From: Phalacrocorax aristotelis
Lineage: Eukaryota; Chordata; Aves; Suliformes; Phalacrocoracidae
Length of the DNA stretch: 64,000 bases
Reading direction: 5' to 3'
NCBI RefSeq assembly: GCF_949628215.1
Contig: NC_134281.1
Span: 41,152,512 to 41,216,511, forward strand
Of this stretch, positions 8,738 through 21,400 are shown one piece after another (position 1 is the first letter of the stretch; every line of letters begins with the position of its first letter). A model generated the notes under the pieces. The model searched no databases, was not told the DNA's origin, and saw only the letters and a list, made by a program, of their open reading frames with translations. A program made the position numbers and the translations under genes.

Positions 8738-8810
8738 TTTATTAGACAATTCAAAAAGTCAGATTTTATTAGACAATTCAAAAAGCAAAGTACAATATGT
8801 TTTTATTTTC
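8738..8810 (-). terminator. Candidate LEPROT polyadenylation region with duplicated AATAAA
   Basis: A 21-base unit (TTTATTAGACAATTCAAAAAG on the + strand) occurs at 8738-8758 and again at 8765-8785, period 27. Each copy supplies AATAAA on the - strand, and a third AATAAA lies near 8803-8808. This would give LEPROT a 3' UTR of about 3.1 kb. Only motif and position support it. Confidence 0.35.
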
Positions 8811-11800
8811 ATGTTTTAATACTTCATTCTCTCAAGAATCTGGTGATCACAGAAAATAAAAAATAGTGTTTACAAAAGTTACAAAAGCTGCACTGCATTC
8901 CAAATTACAGAAAACATGATTAGTTGACAAGGAAGCTTTATAAAATGCAGTAACAGATTTTCACCTGATTATGAAACACAGCGATACTGCCATGTGTATG
9001 CATTCATGAAAATTAGCATAGTATTGAAATTAAGGCACTTTGGATACATAGTATTCGCTTCCATATAGGAAAACAACTTCGGAGAAATCCCAGTGAATTG
9101 CTACTGGTAGATAGTGATGGTATGCCCAGTACTGGCCATCAAAGCACCAGGTTTGTGTGAATGAGTGAAGCTCTTGATAAAAAAAAAAAAGCATTGAAAA
9201 TTTTTTTTACCCTGACTATTTGATATCGAAGACTCATTCAAGCAAATTTACTTTTAAAGAGGTCAAGGAAGATTTCCATGATTTAAACATCGTTAAACAC
9301 AATTTTTAAAGCTGAACATTTTAAAATAAAAGTCCATGGTGAAAACCGCATGAATTTCACATTAAGGATTAGTGCATGTAGCTGCTTCAAAAGAAGGAAA
9401 AAAAAAAAGCATTGACTTTCTCCAACATTTACCTGCCATTTCATGAGGTACCCACCAACCACAGTAACATCAAAGGAAATACAGTACAAAAGAAAAATTT
9501 ATCAAAGCAGCAACCTCTCTTTCAGACTGTACTTTCTAGTCCTCCTTTTCATTTTAGATTGTCATATGTTCACTGCCTGTATCCCAATCAGCCACAAGGA
9601 CACATTTACCAACAGATCTAGAACAGATTCTGCAAATTGTGGATCTCTAAAGAATAATTAGTCTCAGCTGTTTTTCACACCACTCTCTTGAAAGCAAAAT
9701 TTCATCAGTAACTGAGTAGTTTTGTAGACTTCTGTTGCAGCCTTTGGTACATAAATTCTATGGAGTAACAATACTGAAGAACCTAACCCTGTAAGCACAT
9801 GACTACTTTAAAAGGAGTTAAATAGAATTGTTAGCAATGACTTTAGGCATTTACAGGATCAGGCACTTAAATTGTGTATTATTTTTGCTGTTTTACTTCA
9901 CCAATTTGAATGAAAAAATGCCATGGTATGAGAAAAACCCAGCTTCTTAAAAAATGAAAGCAGGAATTATACATTGAAACTATGATTACTCTAAACAACC
10001 TGCCTCATAATTAGAAGAAATAATTTCCCCAGTGGTACTTTACAAATCAGTAGGCTCCAACAGATTTCATCTAAGTCAGGAAGAAAACACTGAAAAGAAC
10101 TTGCTTATGCAGAGCATCTTTACAAGCATGTTCCTGCTATGTCTTTGATAAAGCATTAACATCCAGAAAAAAGACCCTGGCATTTAATGTTAATTCTTTT
10201 ACAAGAATGACAGCCTGGACACACCTCAGTATAAGACACAGCTACTCAGCATTCCTCAGCACTGAGCAATTACACACATCTGAAGTTTAAATTTAAAACA
10301 TGTAGTTAACCTTCCATTCCTACTTAAGTGTATTACATTACTTGGACCACAGAATGATTTCTGTACCCTTTTTCTAGGGCACTGAGCATGAACAAAAGAC
10401 CCAATATCAGAACGCTCATGTAACGTTCATTATTTTTGAACTTTTGCTCTGCACAGCAATCCACAGGACACCATTCTGTAGTACAGGAGTATTGAGGGAG
10501 TTTGGAGAGCAGCATAAGTAGTTCCATACAACTTAGGGGGAAAAAAGCACTGTGTTGGTGAAGCTGCCACATCTTGTAGGGTGGATTCTATGACCTCCTT
10601 ATACAATGGCCCTCATAGCTATACAGGGCAATAGCAGTCAGCTGTGAACTAACTCACACAACCATAAAAAACTCATTTGCAATCTGCTAGTCTAATGAAC
10701 TTGCAATGGTAAAACATACCCTACACAGGAATTCAGCTTTTAACTTCACAGAGCAGAAACCTCTTTATGTCCATTTTTCTAGGAAAGAATAAACTAAGGT
10801 GTCTCTTCCTTTACCCCTTTGCAGATTACTGAAATGGCTTCTAGAGTTAGGGTTGTATCAGAATGCAGTTTTAGAAAACTGCATGCCTCACAATTTGCAG
10901 GATTCAGCAAGTCAGACCAGTAATAAAGTTAACTTTTATAAGTGTGATTACATGAATCTTTACTAGAGTAATGCCATTTAAAAATATAGTGTTTTAATAT
11001 AACAATCTCTTTTTGCAGAAAAAAAATAGTAGCTGAATAAGTATGTTTTAAAAGCAATGAGAACTGAGGAGATAACAAGTCCTATCCAGCAGAACACTCA
11101 CTTCTCTGCAATTTGGGCATTTCACACATAAGAATACAGAGTTGTATACTACATTGGGATTGTAAGTGTCCAGAGCATAGTTTCTTCTTTTGTGAACCTT
11201 CATAATAGAAGTAACATCAGCTCTAACCATTAAAGAGGCATTAAGGTATATTATTCCCAAAATATACCTACAGTTGTTGAGTTGAATAGGGACAACGCCT
11301 GAGTATCTTGGGGGAAGAAGAATTTTTTAAATTAGCATCATAAATGGAAGAAAGATTTTTTTAAACAGTGTTATTTTGTTTTGCTTTCATTAGGTAGTAA
11401 AAGAGTGGGCATAACCTATACTTGGTTTTATGTCATCAAGAAAAAATACTAAAATTAATTACTCAAATGAAAAGTACTTATTCATCCCTAATCAAAGCAG
11501 AAAGATCAATCAAGTTGAACAATACCGAGTAGGATAATCTTTATATTGCCCTATTTTGATAACATAGTTAAAACACCAACATCATGTGTATCAATGATAG
11601 TACTGTGATTAAAACAAAAGTTAGTGCATGAGAGTGAAAAAAAATAGTAAAAAAGCTTGTCTTGTAAACTTATTTGGGGATAAATTTGCAACAGTGATTG
11701 CAGCTTTTACGGAATACATTAAGACAGCTGTCACAAGGGCCTTGTCCCTTTGGCTGAAATACATTTTTTTAAAAAAGCATGTTATGATCTGATAATGTAA

Positions 11801-11828
11801 AATTACATGCAGATGCGCATACATACAT

Positions 11829-11878
11829 CTCAGCGTGCACACACACATATGTTAATATTTACACATATACACACACAG
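11829..11878. repeat. CA/TA-rich imperfect microsatellite
   Basis: Short interrupted runs of CA and TA lie just beyond the LEPROT stop codon, inside the presumed 3' UTR. Confidence 0.6.
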
Positions 11879-11932
11879 AGTATACATACGGTGATACATG
11901 CTGTAAAATATTACCAGCATCAGAGCGATGTC

Positions 11933-12049
11933 CTACCACTGTTCCCAGCTAAAGTCATCTCCTCTACCAAACACAAGAAAAAAGCCTAAAATAGTAAGGA
12001 AAATGACTGCATTGCCAGCCAGCACCAGACCACAGGCTCCCCATTTGAT
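11933..12049 (-). CDS. LEPROT: LEPROT coding exon 4 (last)
   Basis: This exon encodes the fourth membrane helix and the acidic C terminus [11 protein letters not shown], stop TAG at 11935-11933. The acceptor is TTTCAG with phase 0 entry. Confidence 0.95.
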   Translation of the reverse strand: MKWGACGLVLAGNAVIFLTILGFFLVFGRGDDFSWEQW

Positions 12050-14525
12050 CTGAAACGCAAGGAAATGAAACAATCAAAGCAGTTCTTGTAAGATAGGTTG
12101 AGACCAGTTATCTATACGCGTTAAACTAAATGAAATACTATAGAAGGGTGCTAAAAGCATAAAGAAAAAAGACAAAATAATTGAATTTAGGTGACTAATT
12201 ATTCAATTAGCAACCACTCATATTGTGACAGGCTAATAATTCTATGCCTTAGAACCAAATTGTTACCTAGCTAAACAAATGACTAAAACACATCTAAGTC
12301 AGAAAAAGATGGTTAAACTAGTGCTCTCCTCTAACTGCTATGCAATGAAATAAAAAACTGCCTTTCAAATAAACGCCGGTAACAAGCATGGAAAACAGTA
12401 TGTGGTCTTAAAGGTATGTAGCTTTCTTTAACGATCAGCCCGACTAAGTTTACTCAAATAAGCGACATTTACTCTTAAAAGATATAGCTATGAATTAGAG
12501 TTCCCCCACGTGGTCACTTCTGGTTCTGCCTACTGTCGGGTCCACAGCTTAAAAACAAAACTTCAGTGTCAGGGAAATTGTGCATTACAAGTAAGTTAAA
12601 GCTAAGCACAGAAGTTTTAAGCAAAACTGAAAGACTGAAGCCAAAAACCAACACAACACATAAAAACGTCATTGGGTAGTTTGGGAGACAGGACAAAAAG
12701 AGTTTGTTGCCTTGCAAAACAAATGTGACAAGATCTCACCACTGAGGAGCAGTTCAGAAAGAAAAGAAAAAAGAAGCTAGCAGAATTTCCTCAGACTTTG
12801 AGGGGACAAAGCATGAGCTTGCGAAATGCTCTGAAAACCAAAAGGGCAGCTCTGGAAGGTTGGCCTTTTATCTTTTAACTGATCATGCACTCCAGTAACC
12901 ATGTTTTCAGCATCCTAAATGAAGAAAGCAGACATTCTGAAATAAAAATAGGGAAGGTGGTGCAAGAAGCAGTGCAAAAGCTGATAAGACAGAGGCAAGA
13001 GATATAAGAGGAGATAGTACCTGGTATTGGACCAAAACAAATCTGGGGAAAAAAACCCAGCTAAAAACTTTTCAGTCAAGCAAGTCCTTTGTTCAGGTCA
13101 AAAAGCAGCAGATGAAATTTCAGCAGAGTGACTATTTTCATCAGAATCCAGAAACATCACAATAATTAAAGACAGGATTTACAAGCAGTAACAGCACACT
13201 TAAAGATTATACTTGGTAACTGGATTTTACAACAAAAATTAGCAAGCAGAACTTACCGCTTCGACCCGTGCAAGGATTATAGGAAATCCAAAGGCAGAAA
13301 CAACAATTCCAGTTGTGAAGAAATATGCCAATTCCCTGCAGGCGCTGCTGGCTGCATCACTGTCATCACTTACTCTTTTTGCAATGAAGTGGGGAATGGG
13401 GCAGATGAAGTAAAATATTAAGACAAACAGAGGCCAGTATACACTGGGGAGGGGGAAAAAAGGAAATACACAATCAGTTTATATGGATGCTTTCATAAAA
13501 TGTATTTTCTGTTTAGAAAAAAATAAATGCAATAGCTGTAATCCTACTTTATGGTTTGAAAAGTGGATTACATGATATAACCACAAGCTTTCACCCAAAG
13601 GGGCAATCCTACCTCGTTTTCCCTGCATACTGGCACAAGCATTCACACAGCCTCCTGTAGAGCAGGATCCACTCTTTCACACAACCAAGCCTTGCTTTAT
13701 TTAAATTTGCACCATGTCACTGATTCAACTCACACGACCGCCTCACAAAAACGACAGTCGCCACACAGGGAACAGGAAACACATGCAAGCACGACAGGAA
13801 CCAAGCACGTTCCCAAATTAGAGGGATCCTGGAGTATAAACAGGCTGACCACACAGGCACACCCTTGCACGCTCATTCCTTCACAAGCACTCTCAGTAGC
13901 TACACCTGTACTTTAAACTGTAATAGACACTCCACTTGGAGTCTTGTGGTAGGAAGGTTGTTTAAAGAAACAGGGAAGTAAGTGAAAGAATTGTAAGAAG
14001 TTAAAAATTACTGTTTAGCAAGATGGCACTGCTTTTCCTGAAAGAGTATAGAGCTGTTTTCAGTCATTTTTTAATGGAAATGCAAGTACTGGCTAAGGAG
14101 GCGGTATTTACTCGGAACAAACTGCCGTGTGTCAAAAGCCAGAAAACAGGTGACTGCTGGAAGGCACCTAGAGCTAAACAGCTCGGTTAGAGGAGATTAA
14201 CACCTCCACTAACAGACATGAAGAGGGGGAAGCTTTGGGAGCGCAGCCAGCCTGCTCACCCGTAATACTCCAGGGCGCAGCCCAGCATGAGGAACGTCAG
14301 CCCGATGGCTCCGCTGAAGGACAGCGCCACGAGAGCTGCAACGGCACAAGGCAGGCGGTCAGGCGGGAGCCGCCTCACCCGGTACCGGCCACCGGCCACC
14401 CCCTCCCGCGACACCCGCCGCCGCGCCGAGGGGAAGCGGAGGCACCACCCAGTCAGCCCTGCTCCCCTAGAGGAAGGACCCCAACCCAGAAGCCAGCAGC
14501 ACCCAGTACCTTTGATACCCGCCAT
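11933..14525 (-). CDS. LEPROT: LEPROT: leptin receptor overlapping transcript protein, 4 coding exons
   Basis: Joined - strand exons 14525-14510, 14335-14260, 13443-13257 and 12049-11933 give 131 codons, the same length as mammalian LEPROT, with GT/AG at every junction. The protein starts [20 protein letters not shown] and ends DDFSWEQW. Four hydrophobic helices are visible near residues 7-27, 32-52, 69-89 and 100-121. LEPROT is a small endosomal/Golgi membrane protein that lowers surface display of the leptin and growth hormone receptors. In human it shares its promoter and first exons with LEPR, whose coding exons lie downstream; I cannot tell whether that sharing holds here. DNAJC6 lies upstream on the same strand, as in human. 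I see no frame disruption. Confidence 0.96.
13257..13443 (-). CDS. LEPROT: LEPROT coding exon 3
   Basis: This 187-base exon encodes membrane helices 2 and 3 and the loop [19 protein letters not shown]. The acceptor is CCCCAG and the donor is GTAAGT. Confidence 0.95.
14260..14335 (-). CDS. LEPROT: LEPROT coding exon 2
   Basis: This 76-base exon encodes the first membrane helix and ends in CALEYYG. The acceptor is TTGCAG and the donor is GTGAGC. Confidence 0.95.
14510..14525 (-). CDS. LEPROT: LEPROT coding exon 1 (start codon)
   Basis: Sixteen coding bases encode MAGIK plus one base. The donor GTACTG follows. The start matches the N terminus of the mammalian protein. Confidence 0.9.
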
Positions 14526-14820
14526 GTTCGGAGCTCCGAACGACGCCAAGCTGAGGTGACTGCGCGCGACTTCCGCCTACCGCCAGCTTTTACCCCGCCC
14601 CCCTCCGGCACCACGTGACAGCCCGCTTTAAAGGGCCGGCGGCACCCATGAGGAGATACCCGGGCTGTCCCGCCCTCACGCGGGAAAGGGGGCGGTGCGC
14701 TCCTTAAGGCGGGAGCGGTGGCTGGTGGGGGACGGGGCTGGGCCGCGAGCCGCCCGTCGCCGTGGTTACGGGGCGGTGTTTCGTTGCTTCCAGTCAGGAC
14801 TTGGGGCGGGCGTTTAATGT
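14526..14820 (-). promoter_or_regulatory. GC-rich LEPROT promoter / 5' UTR
   Basis: A GC- and CpG-rich block surrounds the first exon (about 14230-14820). It contains several GC boxes (CCCCGCCC, GGGGGCGG, GGGGCGGG) and an E-box CACGTGAC at 14612-14619, and no clear TATA box. This fits a housekeeping CpG-island promoter. In mammals the same promoter also serves LEPR. Confidence 0.65.
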
Positions 14821-14914
14821 ATGTTCACACAAACATATGCATATATGTCTACGCAAGGTGTATATATGTGTAAACAGGTATATATATCCATGTACGATTT
14901 AAGCACACACACAC
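14820..14914. repeat. TA/TG/CA-rich microsatellite cluster
   Basis: Interrupted TATATATG and TATATATC runs are followed by a short (CA)n, just outside the LEPROT GC-rich block. Confidence 0.65.
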
Positions 14915-16313
14915 AGTTTTGAAGAGCCCCCACCCATCGCTCACTGCCATTTTGCAGGCTGCTCCTTAAAACCCATTTTCACCCCAAAAAACAGGCCCAG
15001 CTGCCTACTTGTCTGATATGGTGGCTTTGCAGGACGTAGATCAACAACCGGTGACAGGGCCCTGCACTTCTGCTACTCCACATCAGAAGGACACATCAGC
15101 ATTTTTAGAGCAGTATTTTTCAAGCCTTAGATTTTTGGGACCCCATTTTTGACCCAAGAACAGCTTTTTTGAGGGAGATTTTGCGCAGCCCTTTAGACAC
15201 ACCTCCTGAGGGAGATTTTCTTTAGATATCTCTCATCTCTGGCTCTCAGCTCTTCTCATTTCATATCTTCTCTGATACAGATTTTTTTCCTGCTTTTGTT
15301 ATTAATTTTAAATAATTTAGAGTCACAAAAGCTGTCTAATTAGAACAGCAGACTTAAATAGCTAAATGAAAATTTTGTTAGGTGCTGAGTTTGCTGACTT
15401 GCTTGGCTGTGGGTCTCTGAAGTGTAGTAGCATAAGAATAGGAAGTGACAAATTGTTTCCAGAATGTCTTAATTGGGGAAAAGCACCTGTAATGCCAAAC
15501 TGAATTACTGCATGGCATTAGTGACCACTTTAAGAGGCAATATTCATACTGGCCAAGGCACAGCACCTGTGTCATGTGAGCTGGTGTATGACATTAACCT
15601 TGTGGTCTAGTCACAAGTTGTGAGCAACAATCAAGCTCAGCATGTCTGGGCTTATTTTGAGGCATGCAAACAGCAAATGACATGGACACCCTTTCACTGT
15701 ACCCTCCCATACTGTAAATCCTTCAGCTGTCATCAACAAGCAAAAAACCTGTGGGAGTTAATAAAGTTTACATCTTGGTACAGCTGTTGCTAATGTAAAC
15801 GGCTTTGTACCTACAATAACTATATATGTACACACCTGACTTAACTTGTCTAACCAATCAAAAGGTAGAAGCACGTTAAGGTACCACCTCTGTTTCAGCT
15901 GGGTTGAAGGATTTTTCTTGTAAAAAAAATCAGCACAAAAGGCTGCATCTTTCCCCAGTGCAAATGTCTAAATGAAGCCCTTACTGATCTTATAATCTGC
16001 CTGCAGTAATGGGAACTGGTTTCTTCATGTAGCTTGTTAGCTCTAGGAAAAAGAAGTATTTGTTTCGAGACCAAGTAATTTATGATTACCTTTATGTGTA
16101 GCACATAGGTCCCACCCAATGCTGCACTGGAGCAACAGAGGTATGAGTTGTACATATAAGGCATTGTAGACAAAAGAAGTTTCCATTTAACATCCCTGGA
16201 TTTGTTATTGTTTATCCAGCATTTGCAGAGAAATTACTCTGAACTGTTTGTAAAGCAAGAAGGTAGAGTTTTTTCCCCACAATCACAGAAGATACCTGAA
16301 TTTTAATTTGAGG
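14915..16313. other. Intergenic region between LEPROT and DNAJC6
   Basis: I see no exon, RNA gene or recognisable repeat here. The short frames present have no family resemblance and no splice context. Confidence 0.5.
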
Positions 16314-18375
16314 TTTTTAATGTATATACAAATGTTTTAGACCAGTCACAATTCCATTCAGTATATACTGTATTTACAAAAAGTACAATAATTTAGTCAA
16401 GCAGTAAACCTGAACATTGATAACCTCTGTCACTACAAGATATGACAAGAAAGTTTTTTTTTTTAGTGAACTATTTTGATATACATACGTCCTAATACTT
16501 TCATGCATCCATAAAAACATCAGGGATGGAAGTAATCAAAGCTTCAGTGGGGTAGGGTTTCTTTTGGTAGATAAAGTTTAATGATGAATTTGTGTTTTGT
16601 GGACATATGAGTATCCAGAGTTATGTGCCATGACAGACTTGATACAAAGCTAATGTAGTTTTCATTATTAAAAAAGTACATTATAGTAATGAGATCCTTT
16701 TTATTATATAGGTATAGGTCACAAATATCTACAAATGTGAATGAGAAACAATAAACCAACAAATCACAGGAACATGATTCACATTCCAGTTATCTCTTTA
16801 AATAAGACAAGCACATACTGGATCAAAACATTAATAAATAACATCCAGTTTGTTACTATTATCTTAAGGTCTTTTATATAAAAGGAGACCTACGTGTTGG
16901 TTTCACATTTTCAATTAATGGTAGTAAATAATGGGCCAATACAACAAAAGGATGACTTTTATACAGAAAGCAATGTACTGTGATACACTGTCTTTGCAGT
17001 AAGTTTTGCCACTTGAAAATTAAGTGCAACAAGTGGATTGTCTTTAAAAACCACCAGCTTTAAAGACTCTCATCAGATGGCAACCTGTTCCTTAAGCAGT
17101 AAATACAAATTATTTCCTGCCTGAATATACCTGCCTTTTCAAAGCTCAAATACAGATACAACATGCTGGTAAATAAGCTACTATAGTTATTCTACAAAAA
17201 GGAGAATACAAGAATTTGGGGTGAAGAGCATAACTTGATTTTTAACTAGGAAAGATGCTTCAGCTTTACTATCAGAGATATTTCCTTGTGATATTATTGC
17301 TTTTGTCCAATATAAACTTTTTAAAGATAATCAATTTGCACTGTATTTACCTCAAAAATCAGACCATGTCTACATGACAGCTTGTACACCATGGTCTGAG
17401 AAATGAAGTTGCAACAGGTTGCATTCTGCCAAGAGCCTTTGCCAAGTGCTCTGATAAAGGCATAGAGGTGACACAAGTGGGCTGGAAAAAGTCTGCCGAA
17501 CCTTCAGGAGGGGAAGTGTTATGTGTAGACTGGAAAGTTTCTAAAACTTTGTAGCAGAGTTTTAGTTTGTTGGTATTTCTTTTGTTTGATGGTTTCAAGC
17601 TATTAACGAGAACTTAATGGGAAATGCAGTACATGCTCATTCCTTACTCATTTACCTCCCCCCCCCCGAACTGCTGTTTAACAAACAAACAAGGTGCTGT
17701 TTAATCTCAGTTACTTGTTGTTTGCTTTAAAAAACACTTGCTCCATAATGCTGAGGAATTTCTTCTGCACATTTCACTGCTGGACTGTGAGGTGGAGTAC
17801 AGTGTTAATGTCACACTGATCTAACCCCGGATTCAGTTTGGTCTCTATTCAGGCATACTATACTATAGGAGCAATTAAGCAGCAAATGGTGACTGTTACA
17901 AGTGTGCCTAATCCACATCTGAGCACTTAAATTTGATAGAGTTTGATCCAAATCTAGGAAGAAAGTACCTCGAAGTTTGGACTTTACCACCAGTTATTGA
18001 ACTCAACTGAAGTGTTGCCATATCACAAAAAAGTAGGAAATTTGCCAGCAATACTGTGCCAGAGACAGAACAATTCCACCTTTTCCCAGAATGTGTTCTC
18101 TCACCCCACTTGAATCCAAAGGAAAATACAAAAGTTACAAGAAACTGTAGCCCCATGGCTCTCATATGGCAAGCCAGGTGGCTAGAGTTCCTCTGAGCTC
18201 AGGATTCTTGATACAAGTATAAGGAAACTTTTCTCTCATTCTTCATGATAAGTATTAGGCTCTTAGTTTTCTGAAACTTCTGAACTTCCAGCCAGAGTTC
18301 AGTTGATCTGTGACATTTGTGACAAGAGACTATATAAGCACTAGCACAGGTCTGTAGTGGAGACTGAGGAAGTAA
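16314..18375 (-). other. DNAJC6: Probable DNAJC6 3' UTR
   Basis: This is the AT-rich non-coding stretch after the DNAJC6 stop. An ATTAAA signal on the - strand at 16321-16316 would end a 3' UTR of about 2.06 kb, a plausible length for this gene. A C10 run lies at about 17657-17667. No transcript evidence is available. Confidence 0.4.
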
Positions 18376-18477
18376 CTAATACAAGGGTTTTTGTCCTTGG
18401 TTTTCAAATTCTGACCAGGCATCATTTAGCTCCATAAATATCATCTTTGCATATTGTTCATATGGCTGCCCAGTAGC
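18376..18477 (-). CDS. DNAJC6: DNAJC6 exon 19 (last coding)
   Basis: This exon encodes the end of the J domain ([20 protein letters not shown] ...) and the conserved C terminus GQKPLY; stop TAG is at 18378-18376. The acceptor is TTCCAG. Confidence 0.96.
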   Translation of the reverse strand, partial: ATGQPYEQYAKMIFMELNDAWSEFENQGQKPLY

Positions 18478-21400
18478 CTGGAATAAAAACAGAAAGAGGG
18501 ATATCACATCTAACCAAATCAGACTACAAAAAGTTGACATTTGAGCAGCTAGATTCTCAAGCTCTTATCATTCACTCCCCACAAATGGCTTTCCCTTATT
18601 CTTTGAAAGAATGAGCTACTGTTAAGGGCTGCTTACCTTGTTTACAGCTTAAGAATTTCTTGGATCTTCGGCTTTTCTCCTTCTCAAAGCTGATAAGCCC
18701 CCCCAAGTGTGATAAAGCACTGCAGCCCCAAGGACAAAAATATTTCACCTAGGCTTTGCAAGAGGCATTTTACCTGCACTGAAGGGAAGGAGCTGCCACC
18801 TGACACAGTTTCTTGATAAAAGCAGTATTACTGCAAGTCTCTAGGCAGCCCACATCTTCTCAAGCCTTGGCCACTGCCCTGAAACTTTCAGGGCCTCCAT
18901 TTCCTTAAGAGTGGAGGCCACATCACCGTAGGGTTTCCCAGATGGTATCATTGCACTCTGGTTGGCAAATATAAGCAGCAAGTTCACAAGCCACAAGTTG
19001 GATAATCAGATAAAAATCAAACTTCTAAAATGGAAAAATCAGGTTAAGATCCTTGTCCTTTCATATGCCTTTGTCACACCCCCACCTCCTTTAGCAGGCA
19101 GAATAGTCTGGACTGTTGTTCACCACCAGTATGGCTTACAGTCAAAGTGAGGGTGACAAAAGCTGAAGACCTGAATGTCTGTTCCTTGGAGCAGCATGTA
19201 CCAAGCACAGTCTTGGGGCTAAGAGTGGTTACAGTTCTCACTTTTCAGAAACTGGCAAAAATCTTAACTACTACTTTCTACAAAGATGTTTGCACCAATA
19301 AATTAAATAATCACATTCAACACTTCATAATTAAGAGAACAGTGACAATTTCTGAACAGCGTGAAACTAGGAAAACCTTACCTTGTCAGGATGAACGACA
19401 AGCACTGCCCGCCGGTAGACCTTCTTCACTTGCTCTGGTGTTACAAGATCTGCCATACTAACAGGTTTCCACTTGGTCTCCCCTGCCCATAAGACTGTAT
19501 GCATTGTAGACAGCAGGGCCCTTATATTTCTCTCCTTCCCTTCAATCCATTCCAGGACCTAGAGGGAAGAATAAGAGTCTCAATTTATGCCTTACATTAG
19601 ATATTCTGATAGGAAAAAGTTTCTTCATTTGAATAGCAATGACTCCAAAGAACATCTTATGTTTCTTTTCAAGCTTTAGAAAAGCTTTGGACAATATTTT
19701 CGGTCTCTACTTTGTCAATTTTTATATCACTGCATGAAAGTTAAGACACACCTTGAGCAACATCCCTGCTAAAAATACTGAGTTGGTAACGCTTATGAGC
19801 AATCATTAAATGGAACTGTCAAAAGATAAATGAACTGTGTGGCTCTTTAGCAAGCTTAATTACCTACCTAAAGTAAGCTCAACTAACCTCTGCTGTGAAT
19901 GTGTATCTTTTGTGCATGTTTAGAGTCAAGTCTTCTAAAGACTCATATTGAAGGTTGGCTTCAATACAAATCCTTTTAAGCTCTAAAGTCAGAAGCCTCA
20001 ATTTTCTCCATGTGTCTATTTGCTACCTGCAATCCAGCAGTCAAATAAAGCAATAGGTAGTCCACTTTCCTAAATGATGTAATCCCCCTTACTGGTTGCC
20101 ATCTTGGCCTACAGCTGGGGAACGGGAGGAAGAAAGGGAAGTAAATGTGAAAACCGAAGTCTGAATAGATTTAACAGTTCCAGGCTGAACTGAAGTGATT
20201 CAATGAAATAAAATGCATCAGGGCAGAGGGAATTGTATTGGGAAGGGAGAATCACCTAGGTGCTTTGGTTTGCTGGGGGGTACTTGTTGCACACATTAAG
20301 TAGTACCTCATGAATCACTGAAGTTGTATAGCTTATGTGTTGGGAAAAGTATTGCCCACTTGGTGTTACAGCTGTCCATCTTGGTTGGTGACTGATGTCC
20401 ATGTCCAGCATGGTTGCTGGCACATGCTTTCCAAAGGTTAAAACCTTTCCCAAGGTTAAAAAAAGAAAATAATTCACTCATTCTATTTTCTAGAAGTTTG
20501 CTTGGGCTTTTCCTCACAGTTCTGTATCCTTCTTTAATTATAATTCATTGTTTCATATTTCAAATATAGAGTGGGACAGACTAAATTTCCTTCCCTTCAT
20601 AACAGATCTGTAGTTTGGTAATTTATTGAGGAGATATGAGGGAATTCTAAAGGCAAGATTAATGAGACAGAGGATTAGTTCAATTAGCTGTGCCTGCTAA
20701 GCAGAGCTGGAGTGATGTGGAAGACCAGCAGCCCTGACAGTAACACTGAACAAGCCACTGTTTGCCACAGTCTGGTTTAGGCAGAAATGTAACCTTGGGA
20801 GTTTTAAATCTATTCCAAAGGATGTTCACATCTCCAGGGAGGGCATGTGGATTTGTTATCTAACAGCAGGTAGTTTTCACTTTCTGCCCCAAGACAATCT
20901 CATCATAAGTAGAACATCCCTTATTTTACCAAAACCTGGGTTTGGCAGAAGGACACCTACTTTATGGAAAGCACACATGAGAGAGAGCACCTGGTCCTTG
21001 GGATCCAGCAATGCTGTGGAGGCTGCACACTAAAGTAAGTGCTAAGACAGGAGGACAGCTTCTGGGACTAAACAATCTAAAAGATTTGCTCAGCTGCCTC
21101 TCAAATGCAGGAAGGCTGGTGGCTTACTGCCCCCTCCACCTTCCCTTGAAAGTGATTCAAGCAGCCTCCAGCACGATGACAACGAAAGACACACTGAATG
21201 ATTGTAAGAGCATAAACAAGAATATTGCTTACTTTTAGTTTTTCAGGGTCCATCTCCTTAGCCATTTCTTCTTTTCTCATCTCAGCTATTGTTTTGGGGC
21301 CCTTCTTGTCCTTGTGAGCATTAAAACCTTGACCAGATAATAGATCTTCAAAATCTGCAGACACTTTTGGTTTTGAATCTTGAAAAACAAAAAGATTTGA

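Larger units (their letters stand above)
6331..11932. other. Host DNA downstream of LEPROT; probable 3' UTR and LEPR intronic/intergenic DNA
   Basis: This AT-rich stretch has no supported exon. The part next to LEPROT should hold its 3' UTR on the - strand. By synteny the leptin receptor gene should continue to the left, but I recognise none of its coding exons here. Also present are an A12 run near 9179 and a CA/TA-rich microsatellite at about 11829-11878. Confidence 0.6.

Noticed and set aside
6331-11932. LEPR coding exons
   Set aside because: Expected further along by synteny, but no cytokine-receptor motif such as WSxWS was found on the - strand here.
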